Both the position numbers and the translations under genes were made by a program. Positions 55,691 through 64,000 of a stretch of 64,000 bases of DNA are shown in pieces. Under the pieces are notes generated by a model. That model saw only the letters and a list, made by a program, of their open reading frames with translations. It was not told the DNA's origin and ran no database searches. This DNA comes from Craterostigma plantagineum (Eukaryota > Streptophyta > Magnoliopsida > Lamiales > Linderniaceae). Every line of letters begins with the position of its first letter. Position 1 is the first letter of the stretch. The stretch is taken from contig JAPQWV010000005.1 in assembly GCA_027422505.1 (NCBI GenBank), positions 8,065,501 through 8,129,500 of the forward strand, given 5' to 3'.

Positions 55691-56095
55691 GTATTTAAGA
55701 AACTTTCTCATTACTTTTTTATATATTTTTTTATTTTTTATAAGGATATTTTAATATTAAAACAATTAAAAGGACTTTAAATGAAATTACTAAAGTTACG
55801 ACGCGTATTATGCATTCTAAGTTCAAACGCATCTATGCGTTTGTTGAATGAGAGAGAAAGTACAAAACCCATTTTGTGATTCATTTTTGGATTCGTTTGC
55901 CATGATTTTAGGAACATTTTTGGGTTTTGCAGTATGTTTGGAGATGGTCTAAAGCCATACATAAATATGAGCTTATTGAAATTCACCGTCTATAACAACA
56001 TAAACACAAAATCACGAAAAAGTGAAGACAAACATAAAAGCAGTCCCGAAATGTCGCGGGCTAACGATTATTATTACAACGCATCTGCGAAAAAC

Positions 56096-58075
<1,980 letters not shown>

Positions 58076-58171
58076 GTCTTCGATAGTAACGAGAATTTCT
58101 ATGCAATAACGAAATCTTCTTGTTTCTGGTAACGTCTGGTGTGTAGCGAGCGAGTGATCCTTCTTATATCT

Positions 58172-58172
58172 A

Positions 58173-58208
<36 letters not shown>
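58172..58208 (+). repeat. (ATT)n microsatellite
   Basis: About twelve ATT units lie about 100 bp upstream of the TPI start codon. Confidence 0.95.
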
Positions 58209-58907
58209 TATGTTTGTGCAATTGGATATTCCACTGTTCCATTTTATATCGGGAATATATTATAGGGATTATTTATTAGTATATTATTAGGAGATTACAC
58301 TTACGTATCTAACATTAAAATAAAATCAAATTAGTCATCTCTCATACTTTTTATTATGTGCGGTGTAGGTACCTAATAAAATAAAATAAAATATTTACAT
58401 ATAAGTACCCATTTGGCTTTTTTTCGATTTATGGGCCCCAGTTCTAGTGACATTGGAGGTCCCATATTAATATAAATAAATAGAAAGTTTAATTGTTATT
58501 ATATTTACTTGGGCTTTTTTTTTATTATTTATAGCTTACTGGGCCATTATAGAAGTCGTTTTTTCTTAAAAAAAATAGCTTAATGGGCCATAAAATAATG
58601 AATAAAAATTATATTTATAAAGAAATAAACCTTGAAATGTGGCCCTAAAGTGAACCCAAAAAATTTGGGCCCTGTGCTGTAGACCAGGAAGCACGGGCCC
58701 AAATCCGGCCCTGCATTTGGCTGATACCATTGAAACGTACGTCATACTTACTGAGATATCACACAAAATATTTAGAAATTAGATACCACATAAACACATG
58801 ATATGATATATAATATACGTATAACAAGATACGTAAACGGTGATAAAATGGTACTAACAAAAAAATGGCTAGCTATATGTAAAAACTTTAAGCTTAATTA
58901 ATTATTA
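58209..58907. other. Intergenic, no gene seen
   Basis: AT-rich DNA. The short block 'gggcccaaatccggccctg' at 58690-58715 resembles TE debris. The left part is the upstream region of TPI. Confidence 0.45.
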
Positions 58908-59790
58908 TTTGAGGTGGTGGCGATTTCGAGACACCTTAATTAAGCGGATCATGTTTTGTTCTCCAAGTTTAATAAAAAGAGAAATTTAAGGACGGTTTAG
59001 CCGAAATTTACACGTGTGCATTGGAATTGCTGATTTGGACCCAATTTTTTTTGCTACATCCACCTAGGTAAAGAAAAAAAATTAAATGATAAGAAAAGAA
59101 TTATAATTATATAATAACAACTAAGTAATTAGCAATTAACTAAAAATACCTATAAAATGAGGTGAGCGATTACAAGAAAATGAAGACAAAATAAACTAAA
59201 AATTGCTCATCTTGTAATCTCGACAAGAGTCGAATCGACGACTTAATTCTTTTCCGACCATGAAGTTCTCAATCTCCCGGGACTGCCACTGGCAATAATA
59301 CAAGCCGCTTTGGATGAAGACATTGAGACGTTTTTCACGTAAACCCCAAAATTATGGTGGTAATGAAATGGAGTTATGAGGAACAAGGATGCACGCTTTA
59401 CTGGTGTGAATGACTCGATTTGTTTGGGTTACATGCTCGATTCTGCAGAGTTTTGAAAGAAAAAATGAGGTTCTATGATTTGAAGAAAAAATTCGACTAT
59501 CAAGATCGTGTTGTTGCTCGTTCTTGAAGATAGATTTTTTTACTTAATAATTACTGTTAATTAGATTGTTATTACGTTATTAGAATTGTTTAATTATTCT
59601 TATCATTTAATTTTTTTTCCTTTATGTAGGTGGCACTTAGTTGGATGATAGGAAAAAAAATTTGGTCCAAATCACGATATCCGCGCACACGTGTTAACTC
59701 TGGCTAAAGTGTCTTTTGCTCTTTTTAGTAGACGTACATGACTAGTAATGCCACGCTTAATTAAGGTGTTCCGAAATTGCCACCACCTCA
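58908..59790. mobile_element. Non-coding element with ~200-bp inverted repeats (MULE-like or foldback)
   Basis: The left end reads GAGGTGGTGGCGATTTCG..ACACCTTAATTAAGCG. The reverse complement of the right end reads GAGGTGGTGGCAATTTCGGAACACCTTAATTAAGCG. Pairing continues inward ('acacgtg', 'ttggaccaaattttttt', 'cacctac..taaag', 'aaattaaatgataag'). The ~430-bp centre is non-coding. No reliable TSD was seen. Confidence 0.75.
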
Positions 59791-60029
59791 TGCCTAAAAA
59801 TTTTAAAAAAATTGTTCTACTAGATACCTATATATAGATTTTTTTGACATGGTATTGAACTTATAATGTTTTATTCTTTTGAGTATTCAAGTGTAGATAC
59901 ACCTTATTATTAATATTGCAATTTATTATTTTTATTAGTATTAGTTGTATAATTATATTTCACGAAAATTATATGTTAGTAGAGACGACTCGACTTATCT
60001 TTCAACCATACGATAAACATGTGATCATA
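59791..60029. other. Short AT-rich spacer
   Basis: Nothing identifiable lies between the inverted-repeat element and the copy C insertion. Confidence 0.5.
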
Positions 60030-60040
60030 GTTTCTTACAA

Positions 60041-60062
60041 CAACAAAGAGGTTAATTCACCA

Positions 60063-60096
<34 letters not shown>

Positions 60097-60807
60097 ATCC
60101 CCCCACCCAAAAAACAGCCGCCCCCTCCTCCCCTCCTCCATTAATGGAGGTAGGGGGAGATCTACTTGTCTGTTTTAGTTTGTAGTTTCTCATCTGTTTG
60201 GTTAAAAATAAAAAAATTCGACCACCCACCACCGCCTCCCGCATGCAGACGAAGCGCCTCCATCGCCGCCCGTCGCCACCTCGTCGCTACCAGACGCGGC
60301 GCCGCCTACGCCAGCCATGAGGTCAGCCGCAGAGGTCGCCAAAGGTGCCGTAGTCAGCCGAGCTTCAGCTGGATCGGGAGAGATCTCCGCCCAACGTCGG
60401 CCGCCGTCTGCTGCCGGCATGCTCCTCCACCGCCGCGTTCCGTCTGCTGTCACCGGCCGCCGCTGTCGACGTCAGCCTCCCGCACCGCTCGCCTGTTTGT
60501 GTCGTGCGGTGTTTTCTCCTCGGGGGAGTTTCCTCTTTGTTGGAGGTTCCTCTCCTTCGTAGGAGTTTTTTCTCCCCTTCGGGGGAGTCTTTCCCCTCCC
60601 CTCGTGGGAGTATTTTTCTCCCTTCATGGAGTTCCCCTAGGGGTTATTTCCCCTTTTTTGACGCTTTTAGAATGGATATTGTGCTATCACTGGACATTTA
60701 CGCAATAGTAATAGTCAATTATGTTATAACACTTTGGGTATTGCTCTATTGTATTTTTGTATCCATGTGGATTGATGAAATGAATTCCTTATTTTTTTAA
60801 GAAAAAT
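60041..60807 (+). mobile_element. Non-autonomous non-LTR retroelement, mini-hairpin family, copy C
   Basis: The direct repeat GTTTCTTACAA (60030-60040 and 60808-60818) flanks it, and the 3' end is T/A-rich (ATTTTTTTAAGAAAAAT). It begins with (CT)n (60067-60097), then CTCCATTAATGGAG. After a GC-rich middle comes the clearest hairpin series (60518-60645): CTCCTCGGGGGAG, CCTCTTTGTTGGAGG, CTCCTTCGTAGGAG, CTCCCCTTCGGGGGAG, CTCCCCTCGTGGGAG, CTCCCTTCATGGAG, CCCCTAGGGG. The long open frames on both strands at 60166-60800 are composition-driven (Arg/Pro/Ala-rich) and show no domain. Confidence 0.78.
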
Positions 60808-60818
60808 GTTTCTTACAA

Positions 60819-61347
60819 ATATAAGCCTCGGTGCCTTGAGATTCCATGAAACTCGATTTTTTTTACCTTCGGTTGGTTATTTTTATGTAACTATGAACTC
60901 TGAATAATTGAGATCCGAATAAGATGTACGATATTCTTTTCTTCACTTTATTTGCTAATTGCTACTTAGTGCTGCTTTATATATTCGTAACAAAACTCAG
61001 AAAATCCTAAAAGATACATAATTAGATAGAATGAACTTGAGAAATTAAACATTTTACACTGAACATTGACCGTTATTATTATTATTCACAAGTGCTTTTA
61101 ACAGACAGCATCTTAATGGGGACTATTTGAAATTATTTGGGATGCATTTTTTTTAAGCAAATAGTATTGATATGATGCGATAAATATTCAGTTATGTGCC
61201 GTTTTTCAGTTCCACGAAAACCATCGATGTTAACTAGTCAACAAAGGAAGACAAACCGGCGAAGCCTAAGAATCGCTCAATAAATGAATTAATTATAATT
61301 TTCAATCTTGTAACTAAATAAAAATGCCACATACTTCAGATATATTT
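60819..61347. other. 3' flank of the glucanase gene
   Basis: AT-rich and non-coding, probably including the glucanase 3' UTR at its right end. Confidence 0.45.
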
Positions 61348-63842
61348 TACGCCACCACTTTAAACGTACTTGCAACTCCCCGAGCCTGAAAAAAAAAGGA
61401 AACGCACATTAGCAAAAAAAAAACAACTAATAAAACAAGCATGCAAGCCATGACAAACTCATTACAAACGTTGAAAATTAAATAGCAAAAAATACGTTAT
61501 TTAACATATGATCAACTAACTAACTTACTCGGATCAGAAGAGGTGAGAAGACCAGTGCCAGAGAAATCGCAGTTAAAATCGTTTCTGCCTTGTCTTTGGT
61601 AGTAAGAGTTCATTACAAAAGAGGCGTGTGCCCAAACAGTGTTCGGGTCAAAGCACAACCCGCCCGGCTGGATCGGCCCGCAGTCTACCTCTCCTTGACT
61701 GCACACATAGTTTATATTCGCCTGCAATGCCGGGTCGGGCGACCCGTTTTTAGGAACGCACCACTTCTTGTCATTGCCCGACCAAGGTGCTGCAGGGACC
61801 TTATTGCCTGTCTGCATGAACATAATATGCATACGTTAATATATATATATATATATGTTACTATATATATATATATTTTAATTTTGTATATTTTATTTCT
61901 AATATGGAGAGACTAGTTTAGGCAGATTTCATTTCATCTAGCTTTGAACGTGGATTTCAGAGTTCACACCCAGAGCTCGTGGATACGAACCGTGACCACT
62001 ATGTAATGTTAACTAACAACATTTATGGTTAAACTAAAAACGAATTTATAGTTGCCAAATGTCAACAGCATACTCCCTCAGTCCCTCTTATATCATTAAT
62101 ATAATTAATATATTCTCCTATTTAATTTAACTACTTCTATTGAAGGAGGGGTAAAATAGGAAATAATCGAGATAGTTTTTCTTGAAAACGGTTAAACGAT
62201 TTTTTTAATTAAAATTAAAAAATAAATTCTAAAGTGAAATGTTTCTAAAATCTAAGGGAGTAATTGTTATTTTTGAGAGTAGGAAAAGCACAATAGGAAA
62301 AAGAAAAAAAGAAAAGCATAAAGATCGGCCGACAAAGAAGGGTGTTTTCAAAGTAAAATTGATTATCATAGCCATGTTCAAACAAAAGTAAGCCAATGAA
62401 TAAAGAAAAAGATTATGAAACCAAGAAATCAACGGTCAGATCCTTTCAACTTTCGAGCTTAATTTACTACAAAATCAACGATTTAAATTAGCTGTTGTCA
62501 ACTAAGTAAGCGGCCCATAATCAACGCATGTGACCGCCACAAAAAAGTAAAAATAATAATAAAACATTAATAATTAACAAAACTCTACACTAGATGCTAC
62601 GACGACGACGATGCCAAGAAGACAAAAAAAAAAAGATAAACGAATTTAAAAAAAAAACGAATATGATGGGAATGTAAATGAATGACGATGATATAGTCAT
62701 TTTCAAAGGCAGCGTACCTTTCCATTGCGCATAATCCCAACGTCGTAAACCATGGTGAAATCGGGCCTAAAAAGCCCGAAATTCCTCTCAGCCAAAGAGC
62801 CCGTTTTCTGATTCTCATTGAACAGCGCAAAAAGATAAGTGTCGAACCTCCTCCTGGGCATCAACGGCGTCCCGGCGCCGGAATTATACTTCGCCACCAG
62901 CCCGCCGTTGTACGCCGCCGCATTATCGACGGAGGTCTTTGGCTGCTCGAAGGTCTCTCCCATGGATGCCCAGCCGCTCTCTCCGACGGCTATTTCCACG
63001 TCAGCATATCCCAGCTTCTTCATGGACATGTAGACAGCATCCATGAGCATGTCGAACATGTTTCCGTACGTCCTCTTCGTGTAAGGATCGCGGTAGCCCT
63101 TGTTCGCCTTGAAGAGACAAAAGTCCGACTTTTCTGGGCTGTAGGCGAAGTATGGGTAAGGATTTACCATGAACGGAGTTTTTGTCTCACGGTGGAACTG
63201 TAGCATCGGCGCCAAGACAGCCTTGTCCCATCCTAGGAAGATTATCAGAAAGAAAAAAACCCTCGTTTCAATCTGCTAATCTGAGACAACTTAGTATATT
63301 TATATAATACCTGGCCGGAACTTGGCCAAGCTCGGCGGTTCTGAGCTCTCTAAGATGCCGAGGGAATGGGCGGTGGTGACCCTAGCATCCTTAATCCCCT
63401 CGAGGGTTAGAGCTTTGTGGAGGGATCTCATCGCGGGTACGAGGTTGTCCCTGAGATTCTGTGGGCCCCAATGGAGAATCTCGTTTCCGACAAGCACGTA
63501 GCTGATCTTCGTCTGAGGGTAGAACGGCTTGAGGTTCGCCGCCGCCCAGCGGCGAGCGTAGCGGACGTTTGTCAGGTTGGGTATCTCGCCGTTGGGAACC
63601 GTTACGGCGACGGAGATGCCGGTGCCGGCGAAGGCCCTGAGGATTTCTGGGTTCACGTCGAAGATCTTGACGCTGTCGATGGTGGTCTGCTGCTTCAGGA
63701 ACTGCGCCACCTGCGCCGGCGGTGGGAGGTTGTCTCCGAGGGTACCGTAGTTGACTCCGATGGAGGTCACGGCGGTGATGGCGGCGGTGGCTAGGAGGAG
63801 GAGGAGAGGTATGACGGCGGCTGAGGGAGGATGGTGAGACAT
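61348..63842 (-). CDS. Glucan endo-1,3-beta-glucosidase (GH17) with C-terminal X8 domain, 4 exons
   Basis: Exons are 63842-63311, 63232-62718, 61811-61529 and 61385-61348, giving 455 residues, GT-AG throughout. A signal peptide (about 1-27, VIPLLLLLATAAITAVTS) is followed by IGVNYGTLGDNLPPP, the mature GH17 start. The acid/base Glu is E121 (VLVGNEI) and the nucleophile is E262 (VGESGWAS). The X8/CBM43 callose-binding domain starts at W366 (KKWCVPKNG) and has five of its six cysteines. It hydrolyses callose in the cell wall or at plasmodesmata. In the read frame the last exon ends SSGVASTFKVVA. One more G in the GGG run near 61380 would give SSGSCKYV, restoring the sixth cysteine. I therefore suspect a one-base error or lesion there. 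Intron 2 (906 bp) has an AT microsatellite. Confidence 0.93.
61838..61877 (+). repeat. (TA)n microsatellites in a glucanase intron
   Basis: Two TA runs are separated by 'tgttac'. Confidence 0.9.
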
Positions 63843-63923
63843 TTTCTTTTTCTGGATTAATTGATTGGAATAAATGTGTGTTGGCGAAGGGAGGAAAGTT
63901 TGAGATTAGATTAAATGAATGAA

Positions 63924-63931
63924 TTTATATA
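63924..63931 (-). promoter_or_regulatory. Candidate TATA box of the glucanase gene
   Basis: TATATAAA on the minus strand lies 82-89 bp upstream of the ATG at 63842, a good core-promoter position. Confidence 0.6.
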
Positions 63932-64000
63932 TGAGTTGTGGTCAAATTGTGAGGAAGGGAAGAAATTGCGGAGAAAACGCGTATTGATTTTTGGACGAAA

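Larger units (their letters stand above)
53324..56095. other. Gene-free stretch with DNA-transposon debris
   Basis: Degenerate inverted ends at about 53635-53770 ('gagcatctctaatgg..ctgcaaaatccaaaaac') and 55800-55955 (reverse complement 'accatctccaaac..ctgcaaaacccaaaaa') suggest a larger element enclosing others. Inside are a Tourist-like MITE, a foldback and a decayed fragment with 'gcctag/cggcg' motifs (53880-54100, 54940-55000). No coding gene. Confidence 0.5.

Noticed and set aside
60166..60708. 180-codon plus-strand frame and several overlaps
   Set aside because: Arg/Pro/Ser-rich translation of GC-rich copy C and its hairpins. No homology is visible and frames are open on both strands.

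Overview
The window is nuclear DNA from a flowering plant, most likely a eudicot. The evidence is intron-rich genes with GT-AG splice sites, plant-specific families (gibberellin 20-oxidase, a DUF3741/DUF4378 TRM-like protein, the urease accessory protein UreF, a HOL-type methyltransferase, a GH17-X8 glucanase) and heavy Ty1/copia, MULE, hAT and non-LTR content. The species cannot be named from the sequence alone.

Six host genes were found. They are GA20-oxidase (4900-6234, minus), a five-exon DUF3741/DUF4378 gene (16063-23660, minus) whose third intron is swollen by a MULE, intronless UreF (27720-28469, minus), a HOL-like SAM methyltransferase (41901-43625, plus), cytosolic triosephosphate isomerase (56096-58075, minus) and a GH17 glucanase with an X8 domain (61348-63842, minus). 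They share no pathway and form no cluster. The HOL-like gene, TPI and the last glucanase exon each carry small indels, which mean either recent decay or assembly error.

Most of the rest is transposable elements, and several have exact boundaries with target-site duplications (TSDs). Copia-1 (8712-14874, TSD ATATG) is chimeric: a rearranged piece of a different copia replaces part of its RT region. A MULE (17070-21962, 9-bp TSD) carries a Ulp1-like protease gene and a ~485-bp tandem array. A hAT (30500-34979) contains a solo LTR with a 5S-rRNA-like core and a small hAT-type MITE. Copia-2 (35868-41835, TSD ATCCG) has a MULE inside its 5' LTR and sits directly upstream of the HOL-like gene. A 9.5-kb gag-only Sirevirus-like element (43794-53318, TSD AATGG) has two LTRs that read as identical and lies about 170 bp past the HOL-like stop codon.

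The least expected signals are: (1) three TSD-flanked non-LTR elements (29726-30279, 35032-35821, 60041-60807) whose 5' halves are strings of tiny hairpins of the type CTCC-loop-GGAG; (2) a 57-codon antisense ORF with one predicted membrane helix and its own TATA box inside the Sirevirus-like element; (3) two duplicated hairpin pairs in that element whose stems differ by compensatory base changes; (4) a leader array of interrupted palindromes in the same element.
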